Assembly (NCBI GenBank): GCA_033344895.1
Contig: JAWPMN010000001.1
Span: 2,798,001-2,862,000, forward strand
Reading direction: 5' to 3'
DNA: 64,000 bases
From: Alphaproteobacteria bacterium
GTDB taxonomy: Bacteria; Pseudomonadota; Alphaproteobacteria; UBA8366; Aestuariispiraceae
The notes under the pieces were generated by a model. It searched no databases. It was not told the origin of the DNA and worked only from the letters and a program-made list of their open reading frames with translations. Shown here piece after piece: positions 1-10,029 of this stretch. The first letter of the stretch is position 1; each line of letters starts with the position of its first letter. The translations under genes and the position numbers were made by a program.

Positions 1-277
1 GGGTTTGTTATTGAGTAGTGAAACATCGCATTTCTTAACAAAAATTGAACTGAAATGTAATAATGTTTGCCGGGCACGCGTTTCCGTGCCCCGAAAAGGA
101 GCTTTTCGACCTCGCGCGGCGACTAAAGCCGACCTGTGGTCTCCGGCCCGACTTGGGTGGGGTTTGGCGACAGACTGTCGGCCCGCGGGTTGTCGACCGG
201 CCCGGCTGGCGGTCGCTCGAAACGGCGGCGTCAGCGTCGGCTGCCGGGAAGGCCCGCGCAGCCAACGCCAAAATCCG
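1..277. other. Intergenic left edge, no gene seen
   Basis: No convincing coding frame is present. The first 70 bases are AT-rich and unlike the GC-rich genes beside them. A small hairpin (GGGCACG at 72-78, CGTGCCC at 85-91, six-base loop) follows. It could help end the ettA transcript, which runs leftward off this region, but no clear U-tract follows it on that strand. Confidence 0.4.
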
Positions 278-1963
<1,686 letters not shown>

Positions 1964-2151
1964 GGCGGTCCTGCTCCCTGATCGTCGGAAATCGTCTGGA
2001 AGCCACCCCTTCCGGAGCGGCGACGCGGTTGTAGCGGAGTTGGGCGACGAGGGCAATTTTTTGCGATTGTCTGCCTTGCGGGCCCGGGCGCGGGAAGCGA
2101 ATGTCGGTGCCCGCGGCTTGAAGCAGCCGCATGCCTTGGGGGAAATGGGAC

Positions 2152-3072
2152 ATGACGGATCGCGAACCGCCGGTCGTTGCCGGTCGCAATGCCGGGCTGG
2201 AAATTGCGCCGGCACGCAAAGCCAATCCGGTCTGGGCGGCGGTCTGGATGATGGGGGCGCTGACGTCCTTCGCGCTGATGGCAGTGGCCGGGCGCGAAAT
2301 CTCCAGGGAGATGGATACCTTCCAGCTGATGTTCTATCGCAGCATCATTGGCATCGTCATCGTCGTGGCAATCGGTGCGATGCTGCCGGGCGGCCTGGGC
2401 CGGTTCAGGACGGGGCATTTCCGGATGCATCTGGCCAGGAACGTCGCCCATTTCATCGGTCAGTTCTGCTGGTTTCTGTCCATCACGCTGATCTCTCTGG
2501 CGGAGGTTTTCGCCATTGAGTTCACCACGCCGATCTGGGTCGCGCTGATCGCGCCGCTGTTTCTGGCGGAATCCATGAACCGCTACCGGGCGATTGCCAT
2601 CGCGATCGGTTTCGTCGGGGTGTTGGTCGTGCTGCGTCCCGGGGTGGTCGAGTTCGGGGCGGGGCATATCGCGATGCTGATCGGATCCTTCGCCTTTTCG
2701 CTGTCGATGATCACGACCAAGAAGCTCAGCGCGACCGAGTCGCCGCTCAGCATCCTGTTCTGGATGGCGGTTCTGCAGGCGCCGATGGGGTTGATCGGGT
2801 CGCTGAGCGATTTCACGTTGCCCGGGACGGAATCCGCCCTCTGGCTGATTGTGGTCGGGGTCGGCGGGCTGACGGCACATTTCTGCATTGCCCAGGCCTT
2901 TCGCTGGGCCGATGCCATGGTGGTGGCGCCGATGGATTTCCTGCGCCTGCCGCTCATCGCCGTGGTCGGCATGTTGCTCTACAGCGAGGCGCTGGATCCC
3001 TTCGTGTTTCTGGGCGGGGCCGTCATCCTGGTCGGGAACTGGATCAATATCCGTTTCGCGCGGCGCACCTGA
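2152..3072 (+). CDS. DMT-superfamily (EamA) transporter
   Basis: About 306 residues with ten hydrophobic segments in two EamA repeats, typical of drug/metabolite exporters of the inner membrane. Seen: NPVWAAVWMMGALTSFALMA opens helix 1, the internal segment AEVFAIEFTTPIWVALIAPL ends repeat 1, and FRWADAMVVAPMDFLRLPL lies in repeat 2, the usual EamA landmarks. The substrate cannot be read from sequence; exporters of this subgroup move amino acids or metabolites. I chose ATG 2152 because GGGGGAAA lies just upstream; ATG 2131 would add seven residues. It is transcribed divergently from ettA. Confidence 0.85.
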   Translation: MTDREPPVVAGRNAGLEIAPARKANPVWAAVWMMGALTSFALMAVAGREISREMDTFQLMFYRSIIGIVIVVAIGAMLPGGLGRFRTGHFRMHLARNVAHFIGQFCWFLSITLISLAEVFAIEFTTPIWVALIAPLFLAESMNRYRAIAIAIGFVGVLVVLRPGVVEFGAGHIAMLIGSFAFSLSMITTKKLSATESPLSILFWMAVLQAPMGLIGSLSDFTLPGTESALWLIVVGVGGLTAHFCIAQAFRWADAMVVAPMDFLRLPLIAVVGMLLYSEALDPFVFLGGAVILVGNWINIRFARRT

Positions 3073-3082
3073 CCGGCGGGCC

Positions 3083-3652
3083 TTACCCCTTGCCGTCGAT
3101 CATCCAGCCGGTCAGTCCGGACCTTTCGACTTCTGCTTTCCGCCCCTCGCGGTCCATCCGCAGGTAGAATTCGTCCAGTTGCGGCGGGTCGATTTCGGTC
3201 TGGGACAGCAAATCGTGCACCTGGCCGCGATGGTGGGTGCCATGGGCGAAGACATGCTGCAGCACCAGCCAGATGGGGTTCACCTCGCGGCCCCATTGCT
3301 CGGTCTCGTGCAACAGGACTTCCCGGTCCAGATCGGCTGGTGTCAGACCGGCGACGAAATCCTTTAGTCGCTGGTCAATTTGGACCCGTCCCGCCGCGAG
3401 AGAACCCCTCGTGGGAAACTCGGCGGGGTCGCCGTCTGACGGTGGGACCGGATTACCCTGCATCCGGTCCAGGTACCGACGGTCGATGACGACCAGGTGG
3501 TCCAGGGTGGCGTGAATGGAGCCGAAAAAGCATGGGCGCTTGGCCATGTAGTCGGCTTCGTCCAGTTGGTAGCAGGCCGCCATTAAGCGGGCGTTGGCAA
3601 GGATATGGTTGGCGCATTGGGCGCGCATCACGCCCATCGCATTAATGGTCAT
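3083..3652 (-). CDS. DinB family protein
   Basis: A 189-residue four-helix-bundle protein of the DinB/YfiT family, which are metal-binding cytosolic proteins often acting as thiol-dependent transferases. Seen: FFGSIHATLDHLVVIDRRYL carries the first metal-ligand-type His, and VFAHGTHHRGQVHDLLSQ carries the HxxxH-type motif near residue 140, together the classic DinB triad. It converges with the DMT transporter, 10 bases apart. The physiological substrate is unknown. Family assignment is firm, function is not. Confidence 0.85.
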   Translation of the reverse strand: MTINAMGVMRAQCANHILANARLMAACYQLDEADYMAKRPCFFGSIHATLDHLVVIDRRYLDRMQGNPVPPSDGDPAEFPTRGSLAAGRVQIDQRLKDFVAGLTPADLDREVLLHETEQWGREVNPIWLVLQHVFAHGTHHRGQVHDLLSQTEIDPPQLDEFYLRMDREGRKAEVERSGLTGWMIDGKG

Positions 3653-3732
3653 TGGTTACTAAACTCCAACTAACGGCTTGATTTCATTTTCCCGGCGGTC
3701 AAAGTACTATGACACACGAGGGATGTTGAGCG

Positions 3733-4152
3733 ATGCATGAAAAAGACGATTGGACTGCTGCGAAGGACGAAATGTCCGGCCCGCCGCCCGGATCGGAAAC
3801 CGACAGCGGCGATTCCGCCGACAAGGGGCTGGCGAAGTTCCAGATCGGTCAGTCCGTCCAGCATCGCAAGTTCGGCTTCCAGGGCGTCATCTTCGACGTC
3901 GATCCCGAATTCGCCAATACTGACGAATGGTATGAAGCCATTCCGGCCGATGTGCGGCCGCGCAAGGATCAGCCCTTCTATCATCTGTTCGCGGTGAACC
4001 CGGCCGATAACTCTCCTTATATCGCCTATGTCTCGGAACAGAACCTGGTGCCGATGCCGGAAGGTGAGGAAGTCGCCCATCCGCAGTTGGAAGAATACTT
4101 CGACGGCCGTCGCGACGGGCGCTGGGTCGTGCCGCGCGACCGCATCAACTGA
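3733..4152 (+). CDS. hspQ: HspQ / YccV hemimethylated-DNA-binding family heat shock protein
   Basis: 139 residues. The core KFQIGQSVQHRKFGFQGVIF, then TDEWYEAIPADVRPRKDQPF and the PFYHLF and YVSEQNL motifs are diagnostic of HspQ (YccV). In enterobacteria HspQ binds hemimethylated oriC DNA and acts as a Lon specificity factor. An acidic, low-complexity N-terminal leader of about 35 residues precedes the domain, and the C-terminus extends slightly past the usual end (HPQLEEYFDGRRDGRW). ATG 3733 follows a purine-rich GAGGGATG/GAGCG stretch. An acyl-CoA synthetase begins 20 bases downstream and may be co-transcribed. Confidence 0.9.
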   Translation: MHEKDDWTAAKDEMSGPPPGSETDSGDSADKGLAKFQIGQSVQHRKFGFQGVIFDVDPEFANTDEWYEAIPADVRPRKDQPFYHLFAVNPADNSPYIAYVSEQNLVPMPEGEEVAHPQLEEYFDGRRDGRWVVPRDRIN

Positions 4153-4172
4153 CCTGTTCGGGTAACCGCGCC

Positions 4173-5777
4173 ATGCTGATTGCCGCCGACCGCTACGAAA
4201 CCGTCGTGGACCGCTTCGCATGGCAGGTTCCGGCGCGATACAATATCGGCGTCGATGTAGCGGACCGGCAGAATCCGGACGACCCGGCCATCATCTATCG
4301 CGGCGCCGATGACAGTGTCCGGACCTACAGCTTCGGTGACCTGACCCGGCTCAGCAATCGCTTCGCCAATGTTCTGAACGCGCAGGGTATGGTGCGCGAA
4401 GACCGGATCGGTATCCTGCTGCCACAGGCGCCGGAGACGGCGGTGGCCCATGTCGCGGCCTACAAGTCAGGCATGATTGCGGTGCCGCTGTTCACCCTTT
4501 TTGGCGAGGATGCGCTGGAGTACCGGCTGTCCACCTGTGGGGCGCGGGCGCTGGTGACCGATGCGGCGAGTCTGCCGAAAATTGCCGCCATTCGGGACCG
4601 ACTGCCGGATCTGCAGGTCGTGTTCTGTATCGACGGCCCCCATGACGGGGCGATGGATTTCCATGCGGCCCTGGCAAAGGCGTCGGACCGGTTCACAGCC
4701 GTCGATACCGCGGCGGACGACCCTGCCCTGATCATTTTCACCTCCGGCACGACGGGACAGCCGAAAGGGGCGCTGCATGCCCATCGTGTGCTGTTGGGCC
4801 ATTTGCCGGGGGTCGAATTCCCGCATGATTTCTTCCCGCAGCCGGGCGACCTTTTTTGGACACCGGCGGACTGGGCGTGGATCGGCGGTCTGATCGATGT
4901 GCTTCTGCCCAGTCTTCATCACGGCAAGCCGGTTCTGGCCTATCGGGCGCGCAAATTTGATCCGGAGGAAGCCTTTCACCTGATGGGGCGCTTTCGGGTG
5001 CGCAACGCCTTCATGCCGCCGACAGCGCTGAAACTGATGCGGCAGGTCGAGAATCCAAGGGGGCGGTTCGACTACGCCATGCGGTCCATCGGCTCGGGCG
5101 GGGAGACGCTGGGCAAGGAACTGCTGGATTGGGGGCGCGAGACTTTCGGTCTGACCCTGAACGAGTTCTATGGCCAGACCGAATGCAATCTGGTCGTCGG
5201 CAATTGCAGCGCCTGCATGCCGGTGCGGCCCGGGCGGATGGGGCGCGCTGTGCCGGGCCATACCGTCGGGATCGTTGACGATGACGGCAATCCGCTGCCG
5301 GACGGAGAGGTCGGTCACATCGCCATCCGGCGCCCGGATCCGGTGATGTTCCTGAGATACTGGAACAACCCGAAGGCCACCGAAGAGAAATTCGCGGGCG
5401 ACTGGCTGCTGACAGGCGATACCGGCCTGCGGGAAGAGGACGGCTATTTCCGTTATGTCGGGCGCAGTGACGATGTCATCACCACGGCCGGCTACCGGGT
5501 CGGGCCCGGTGAGATCGAGGATTGTCTGATGAAGCATCCGGCGGTAGCGCTGGCGGCGGTGATCGGCGTGCCTGACCCGCTGCGCACCGAGGCGGTGAAG
5601 GCCTTCGTCGTTGTCCGCGACGGCGTCGATGCGAACGAGGCGCTGGTCGCCGACATTCAGAGCTTCGTCAAGACGCGCCTGGCGGCCCATGAATATCCGC
5701 GTCAGGTCGAATTCGTCGACAGTCTGCCGATGACCGCGACCGGCAAAATCATGCGTCGGGAACTGCGCAATCGCTGA
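4173..5777 (+). CDS. AMP-forming acyl-CoA synthetase (acetyl/medium-chain type)
   Basis: 534 residues of the ANL adenylating superfamily, which activate a carboxylic acid to acyl-AMP and then acyl-CoA. Seen: P-loop IIFTSGTTGQPKGALHAH near residue 190, the NEFYGQTECNLVVGN adenine motif, LLTGDTGLREEDGYFRYVGR hinge region, and the C-terminal catalytic lysine in TATGKIMRREL. The length and C-terminal domain match the acetyl-CoA synthetase-like/medium-chain (MACS) group rather than canonical Acs of about 650 residues. It directly follows hspQ. The acyl substrate cannot be assigned; a short or medium chain acid is likeliest. Confidence 0.88.
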   Translation: MLIAADRYETVVDRFAWQVPARYNIGVDVADRQNPDDPAIIYRGADDSVRTYSFGDLTRLSNRFANVLNAQGMVREDRIGILLPQAPETAVAHVAAYKSGMIAVPLFTLFGEDALEYRLSTCGARALVTDAASLPKIAAIRDRLPDLQVVFCIDGPHDGAMDFHAALAKASDRFTAVDTAADDPALIIFTSGTTGQPKGALHAHRVLLGHLPGVEFPHDFFPQPGDLFWTPADWAWIGGLIDVLLPSLHHGKPVLAYRARKFDPEEAFHLMGRFRVRNAFMPPTALKLMRQVENPRGRFDYAMRSIGSGGETLGKELLDWGRETFGLTLNEFYGQTECNLVVGNCSACMPVRPGRMGRAVPGHTVGIVDDDGNPLPDGEVGHIAIRRPDPVMFLRYWNNPKATEEKFAGDWLLTGDTGLREEDGYFRYVGRSDDVITTAGYRVGPGEIEDCLMKHPAVALAAVIGVPDPLRTEAVKAFVVVRDGVDANEALVADIQSFVKTRLAAHEYPRQVEFVDSLPMTATGKIMRRELRNR

Positions 5778-5903
5778 CAACCCGCAATGCGATCTTTGCG
5801 CGAGAGGTATCGACGCGTCCGGGGAATCCGCCTAAGTTCCATTACCATGAGATGGGGTTTTTGGGGGATAGCCGTTCGCATGTCGACGGCCAGCGGTTGG
5901 CAT

Positions 5904-6602
5904 ATGGGACGGCTTCTTGCCGGGGCGGCTTTCGTCGCCCTGATGCTGGGGTCGACTGATACCACTTTGGCGCAGCAGGCGTCGACGGATACACTGCAGG
6001 TCGCCCCGGACTTCATCGTCGATCGATACAGGGCCAAGGCGGAAAGCGGAGATGTCCAGGCCCAGTTTCGCTTGGGCTATCTGCATGAGAACGGGCTGAT
6101 ATCCGGGTCACCGGACCTCACCGCCGCTGCGAACTGGTATGAACGTGCGGCCGAGGGCGGTCATGCCGCGGCCCAGTTCAAGCGGGCGCGCATGTATGCG
6201 GATGGTGTTGCCGGGCCACGCGACTATGCAAAGGCTGCGGCGTTGTATGAGGCTGCGGCGAAACAGGGCGTGGCAGAGGCGCAGTACAATCTGGCAATTC
6301 TGATGCAGGACGGGATCGGCGTCGAAAAGAAAATCGATTCCGCGATCCGCTGGTACGAGCAGGCGGCCTTTCGCGGGGTGGTGCCGGCCATGCGGGCGCT
6401 GGGGCTGCTCTATCTTTCCGGCGTCGGCAATTCGCCTCAGGACGATATCGAAGCCTGGGCCTGGTTGACGCTCGCCGTCGAGAACGGTGATACCGGCCTG
6501 TCCGCGCGGCTGGAATCGGTGTCAACGGCGCTGTCGGACGAAGCGACGGCAGAGGCGCAGCGCCTTGCCGAAGCATACCGCCAGCTACGTATCATTCCGT
6601 GA
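5904..6602 (+). CDS. Exported Sel1-repeat (SLR) protein
   Basis: About 232 residues from ATG 5904, which starts a clear signal peptide (MGRLLAGAAFVALMLGS ending TTLAQQ). ATG 5847 and 5880 are possible longer starts. The mature part is a run of Sel1 repeats: AQFRLGYLHENGL, WYERAAEGGHAAAQFKRARM, LYEAAAKQGVAEAQYNLAIL, WYEQAAFRGVVPAMRALGLL, and a last WAWLTLAVENG. Sel1 solenoids mediate protein-protein contacts, often in envelope signalling or secretion. No enzyme domain is attached, so the partner is unknown. It precedes the corrinoid operon by 188 bases and is probably not co-transcribed with it. Confidence 0.85.
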   Translation: MGRLLAGAAFVALMLGSTDTTLAQQASTDTLQVAPDFIVDRYRAKAESGDVQAQFRLGYLHENGLISGSPDLTAAANWYERAAEGGHAAAQFKRARMYADGVAGPRDYAKAAALYEAAAKQGVAEAQYNLAILMQDGIGVEKKIDSAIRWYEQAAFRGVVPAMRALGLLYLSGVGNSPQDDIEAWAWLTLAVENGDTGLSARLESVSTALSDEATAEAQRLAEAYRQLRIIP

Positions 6603-6686
6603 TTCATGGTATCATCGGATGTATGGTCGGGCCGTGTCGCACGGGAACTCATTTCATTGTCGTGCTATGGACAAATCTTGTCGCGC

Positions 6687-6767
6687 GGATGCGAGCCTGA
6701 AAACCGCCTGGAATTAGCGTATCCGGCACGTTAAAGAACCATGGGGCGGGGAGGAAATCCGCCCCAT
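6687..6767 (+). promoter_or_regulatory. Structured leader upstream of the corrinoid-protein gene
   Basis: Two foldable elements lie in the 188-base gap before the corrinoid gene. One pairs GGATGCG (6687-6693) with CGTATCC (6718-6724), with one wobble. The second is a perfect nine-base stem, ATGGGGCGG (6741-6749) with CCGCCCCAT (6759-6767), whose loop holds a GGAGG purine run. I do not recognise a cobalamin, SAM or SAH riboswitch consensus. It may be a leader or a terminator of the upstream gene. Confidence 0.3.
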
Positions 6768-6790
6768 TGCCGTAGAGGGATAGAACGGAT

Positions 6791-7480
6791 ATGGCCGACG
6801 AAGAGGATCTTGACCTCCGCTCACTGGACGACCAGGAACTGGTCGAGCAGATGTGGGACGACCTGTATGACGGTCTCGCTGACGAGATCGTTGAAGGGAC
6901 GAATATTCTGCTGGAGCGCGGCTGGGCGCCCTACAAGGTGCTGACCGAAGCGCTCGTTGAAGGCATGCGGATCGTCGGGATCGACTTCCGCGACGGCATC
7001 CTCTTCGTGCCGGAAGTGCTGATGGCGGCCAATTCCATGAAGGCCGGGATGAATATCCTGCGTCCGCTGCTGGCCGAAACCGGGGCACCGCCTCAGGGCA
7101 AGATGGTCATCGGCACGGTCAAGGGCGACATCCATGATATCGGCAAGAATCTCGTGTCGATGATGATGGAAGGCGCTGGATTCGAGGTCATCGATCTGGG
7201 CATCAACAACCCGGTCGAGAAGTATCTGGAGGCGCTGGAGGAGCACAAGCCGGATATCCTCGGCATGTCCGCGCTTCTGACCACGACCATGCCCTACATG
7301 AAGGTCGTGATCGACACCATGAAGGAGCAGGGCATCCGCGACGATTTCACGGTTCTGGTCGGCGGGGCGCCGCTGAATGAGGAATTCGCCCGTGAGATCG
7401 GTGCCGACGCCTATTGCCGCGATGCCGCCGTCGCGGTGGAAACGGCCAAGGAAGTGATGGCCCGCAAGAACAACCAGTAA
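6791..7480 (+). CDS. Corrinoid (cobalamin-binding) methyl-carrier protein
   Basis: 229 residues: an N-terminal helical cap (residues about 15-100, B12-binding-2/MetH cap type) followed by a Rossmann-like B12-binding domain. The cobalt-ligating motif DxHxxG reads GDIHDIGKNLV, with the lower-ligand His at about 115, and MSALLTTTMPYMK follows as in MetH/MtaC-type carriers. It would shuttle a methyl group on cobalt between methyl-THF and an acceptor. The N-terminus is strikingly acidic (MADEEDLDLRSLDDQ). It leads an operon with DUF1638 and a 'virulence factor' protein. Its probable partners, a methyl-THF methyltransferase and a RamA-like activator, are encoded at 25.3-28.3 kb. No methylamine methyltransferase is present, so a MetH-like carrier is favoured over a MtmC/MtbC role. 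Confidence 0.9.
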   Translation: MADEEDLDLRSLDDQELVEQMWDDLYDGLADEIVEGTNILLERGWAPYKVLTEALVEGMRIVGIDFRDGILFVPEVLMAANSMKAGMNILRPLLAETGAPPQGKMVIGTVKGDIHDIGKNLVSMMMEGAGFEVIDLGINNPVEKYLEALEEHKPDILGMSALLTTTMPYMKVVIDTMKEQGIRDDFTVLVGGAPLNEEFAREIGADAYCRDAAVAVETAKEVMARKNNQ

Positions 7481-7517
7481 CCTTGCCGGCCCCGGCCGGT
7501 GAAGCGAGGGCGTGCCG

Positions 7518-8168
7518 ATGACGGACACTTGCCTCGACGAAGATCCGGCGCCCGACGAGGCGCCGGAATTCGTTTCGGACCAGGCCACCGTGCTGGTGAT
7601 CGCCTGCGGGGCGCTGGCGCGCGAAATCGTCGACCTGATCCGGATCAACAAGTGGCAGCACATGGCCGTCACCTGCCTGCCGGCCAAGCTGCATAACGAG
7701 CCACAGAAGATTCCGGACCGTCTGCGCGAGAAGATTCGGGCCAACAAGGACCGGTATGAGCGGATATTCGTGGCCTACGCTGATTGCGGCACGGGCGGTC
7801 TGCTGGATCGCGTCGTGGATGGCGAGGGCGCTGTGCGGATCGGCGGGCCGCATTGCTATTCCTTCTTTGCCGGCAGCGATGCTTTCGATGCGATGGCGGA
7901 AGAGGAACTCGGCACCTTCTATCTGACGGACTATCTCGCCCGTCATTTCGAGACACTGATCCTGGACGGCATGGGCTTGCGAAAATACCCGCAGATGCGC
8001 GACATGCTGTTCGGCAACTACACGCGGCTGATGTATCTGGCGCAGACGGACGATCCGGCGCTTGACCGAAAGGCGCGGGCCGCGGCCGAGTCACTGGGCC
8101 TGCGTTTCGAAAAACGGCAAACCGGTTATGGCGAACTGGCCGCGTTCATGGCCGACGCCGCCAATTGA
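7518..8168 (+). CDS. DUF1638 family protein in corrinoid operon
   Basis: 216 residues from ATG 7518, preceded by GCGAGGG; the GTG six bases earlier sits too close to that site. Family features seen: VLVIACGALAREIVDLI at the N-terminus, TCLPAKLHNEPQKIP, VAYADCGTGGLLDRV and GPHCYSFFAG. Three conserved cysteines (ACGALA, ADCGTG, PHCYSF) suggest a metal or thiol site. DUF1638 proteins repeatedly sit beside corrinoid methyltransferase genes, and the function is unknown. It follows the corrinoid gene by 37 bases, past a CCGGCC/GGCCGG repeat. I infer a role in handling the methyl acceptor or maturing the corrinoid protein; nothing in the sequence proves this. Confidence 0.85.
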   Translation: MTDTCLDEDPAPDEAPEFVSDQATVLVIACGALAREIVDLIRINKWQHMAVTCLPAKLHNEPQKIPDRLREKIRANKDRYERIFVAYADCGTGGLLDRVVDGEGAVRIGGPHCYSFFAGSDAFDAMAEEELGTFYLTDYLARHFETLILDGMGLRKYPQMRDMLFGNYTRLMYLAQTDDPALDRKARAAAESLGLRFEKRQTGYGELAAFMADAAN

Positions 8169-8197
8169 ACAACGGACTTTAAAGGGGACGTTTTGGA

Positions 8198-8500
8198 ATG
8201 GCACAGCTTACCGTCGTATACTGGCGCGACATCCCGGCCCAGGTCATCGCGAAGAAGGGGCGCCGGGAGCAGGTGAAGATCGTTCTGGACGAGCGATTCG
8301 AGAAGGCGATCGATCGTGCCGCCATGCGCGGCGGGGCCCGTTCTACCGATGACTACCTGGCGGAATGGCGCAAGGGCGATCCGGTCGAGGTGTCTGACGA
8401 TCTGGAGGCCGAGGCCCGAACGGCGGCCGACAGGCTGGAGGCCGAGTTCGACGAGGCGCGCCTGAAGGCGCTGGTCGAGAATGGCGGCGTGGCTGCGTGA
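8198..8500 (+). CDS. 'Virulence factor' family small protein, corrinoid-associated
   Basis: 100 residues starting AQLTVVYWRDIPAQVIAKKG, the signature opening of the family annotated 'virulence factor'. The name is historical and says little about function. The middle has a conserved RGARSTDDYLAEWRKGDP segment and the C-terminus is an acidic predicted helix (DLEAEARTAADRLEAEFDEA). There is no signal peptide or membrane segment, so it should be cytosolic. It lies 29 bases after DUF1638 as the third gene of the corrinoid operon. In my recollection of alphaproteobacterial genomes it travels with these genes, suggesting an accessory role in corrinoid methyl transfer. Confidence 0.75.
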   Translation: MAQLTVVYWRDIPAQVIAKKGRREQVKIVLDERFEKAIDRAAMRGGARSTDDYLAEWRKGDPVEVSDDLEAEARTAADRLEAEFDEARLKALVENGGVAA

Positions 8501-8570
8501 CACCGGCTGACAGGGCGCGGGCAAGGCGTATACTGCGGCGGTCCAGTCCTGTCAGACATCCGGTCGGTTC

Positions 8571-9752
8571 ATGAATCCCAGACTCAATCGAAAGTACCCC
8601 TCCACCTACGACATGGAGCGCGCGGCCCTGCGCCGCATGCCGCGATTCATGGCCGATTACGTGTCCGGGGGCATGGGGCTGGGGCTTGGCCTGAAGCGCA
8701 ATCGGGACACCCTGGACGCGGTACGCCTGATGCCCCGCTATCTGGTGGACGGCGGTGAGATCGATCTGACCACGACACTGTTCGGGCAGAGCTTCGGCGC
8801 GCCGTTCGGCATCGCCCCGGTCGGCAATGGCGGATCGGTCTGGCCGGGCTCCGCCGAGGCGCTGGCGGGCGAGGCGCGGCGCCGAAACCAGCCCTTTGGA
8901 GTTTCCACCGTCGCCGTTTCCAGTCTGGAGAAGCTCAAGGCCGCCGCCGGCACCATGGGGTGGTTCCAGCTCTATCGACCCAATGTCCCGGAAATCGAGA
9001 CGGATGTACTGCGCCGGGCGAAGGAGGCGGGGTACAAGGTCCTGATGGTGACCGTCGATGTGCCGGACTTTCTGCGCCGGGACCATGACATCCGGAACAA
9101 TTTCGGCAGTGAGTTCTCTCTCTCGGACCCGGCGACATTCTGGCAGCTTCTGACGCATCCAGCCTGGACCTATGCAAGTTGGCGGCATGGCATGCCGAAA
9201 CTGGAGACCCTTCTGCATTATGCGCCGGCGGGTGCCAGTGCGAAGGAACGCGATCGTTTCGTATTCAGCCTGCTGCCGGGGCATGTCTCCCCTGCCGATC
9301 TGGAGCGTATCCGGGCGAACTGGGACGGCATTCTGCTGGCCAAGGGGATCCTCGATCCGGTGGAGGCCGTGTTGTGCCGGGATATCGGTCTGGATGGCGT
9401 CGTGGTGTCGAACCACGGCGGTCGGCAACTGGAAGCGGCGCCGAGCGCAGTGGAGGTCCTGCCTGCCATTCGCCGGGCCGTAGGACCGGATTTTGCGCTG
9501 GTCGCGGATGGCGGAGTCCGCACCGGGCTGGATATCTGCCGGATGATGGCGCTCGGGGCGGATTTTGTGCTGATCGGCCGGGCCTTCTATTACGCCATGG
9601 GGGCGATGGGGCTGCCGGGCGCCGCGCATGTATTTGACGTGCTGACCGCGGAACTGCGCACGATGATGGGGCAGTTGGGTGTGACCCGCGTTCAGGATCT
9701 GCCGGACCGGTTGATCACTGCGCCCGAACTGCCGGGTGAGGGGCGCTCGTAA
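8571..9752 (+). CDS. FMN-dependent alpha-hydroxy-acid dehydrogenase (L-lactate dehydrogenase type)
   Basis: 393 residues, a TIM-barrel flavoenzyme that oxidises an L-2-hydroxy acid such as lactate to the 2-oxo acid and passes electrons to quinone or oxygen. Seen: FGAPFGIAPVGNGGSVWPGS, the VMVTVDVPDFLRRDHDIRN strand, the catalytic SNHGGRQL motif with the active-site His, and the phosphate-binding ADGGVRTGLDICRMMALGA followed by FVLIGRAF. Length matches LldD. Substrate specificity (lactate, glycolate, mandelate) cannot be read directly. It starts 70 bases after the small virulence-factor gene and may be read through from that operon. Confidence 0.88.
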   Translation: MNPRLNRKYPSTYDMERAALRRMPRFMADYVSGGMGLGLGLKRNRDTLDAVRLMPRYLVDGGEIDLTTTLFGQSFGAPFGIAPVGNGGSVWPGSAEALAGEARRRNQPFGVSTVAVSSLEKLKAAAGTMGWFQLYRPNVPEIETDVLRRAKEAGYKVLMVTVDVPDFLRRDHDIRNNFGSEFSLSDPATFWQLLTHPAWTYASWRHGMPKLETLLHYAPAGASAKERDRFVFSLLPGHVSPADLERIRANWDGILLAKGILDPVEAVLCRDIGLDGVVVSNHGGRQLEAAPSAVEVLPAIRRAVGPDFALVADGGVRTGLDICRMMALGADFVLIGRAFYYAMGAMGLPGAAHVFDVLTAELRTMMGQLGVTRVQDLPDRLITAPELPGEGRS

Positions 9753-9809
9753 GTCGGCCGTACGGCCCGATTATCCGAATCGTGATCCTGTACAGATAGG
9801 ACTATTCGG

Positions 9810-9832
9810 AAAGTATTTTTGGTAAATACTTT
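9810..9832. repeat. AT-rich perfect dyad in a 277-base gap
   Basis: AAAGTATTT (9810-9818) and AAATACTTT (9824-9832) form a perfect nine-base inverted repeat with a TTGGT loop. It lies in an AT-rich gap between the lactate dehydrogenase gene and the next exported-protein gene. It could be a weak terminator followed by TTAAAATC, or an operator. Nothing else recognisable occupies 9753-10029. Confidence 0.35.
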
Positions 9833-10029
9833 TAAAATCTGAATCGAATACGAGATAGACGCCAATATTCGTTTAGATCTGGTGAGGCGGGATTATCCAA
9901 GTACCGCAAGGCGTTAGCGCGCAGAAGCCACCCTTGAGGGCGAGGGGCACGCGTGTATATCCATCTGATTCTCTTGCGAAAATATGCGATTCAACCCAGA
10001 TTCACGGAATGTACTCCTGTGTTCGGCAT

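Noticed and set aside
6791-8500. Methylamine (MtmC/MtbC/MttC) methyltransferase locus
   Set aside because: No MtmB, MtbB or MttB methyltransferase or in-frame amber-containing gene is present, so the carrier is better assigned to a MetH-like role.
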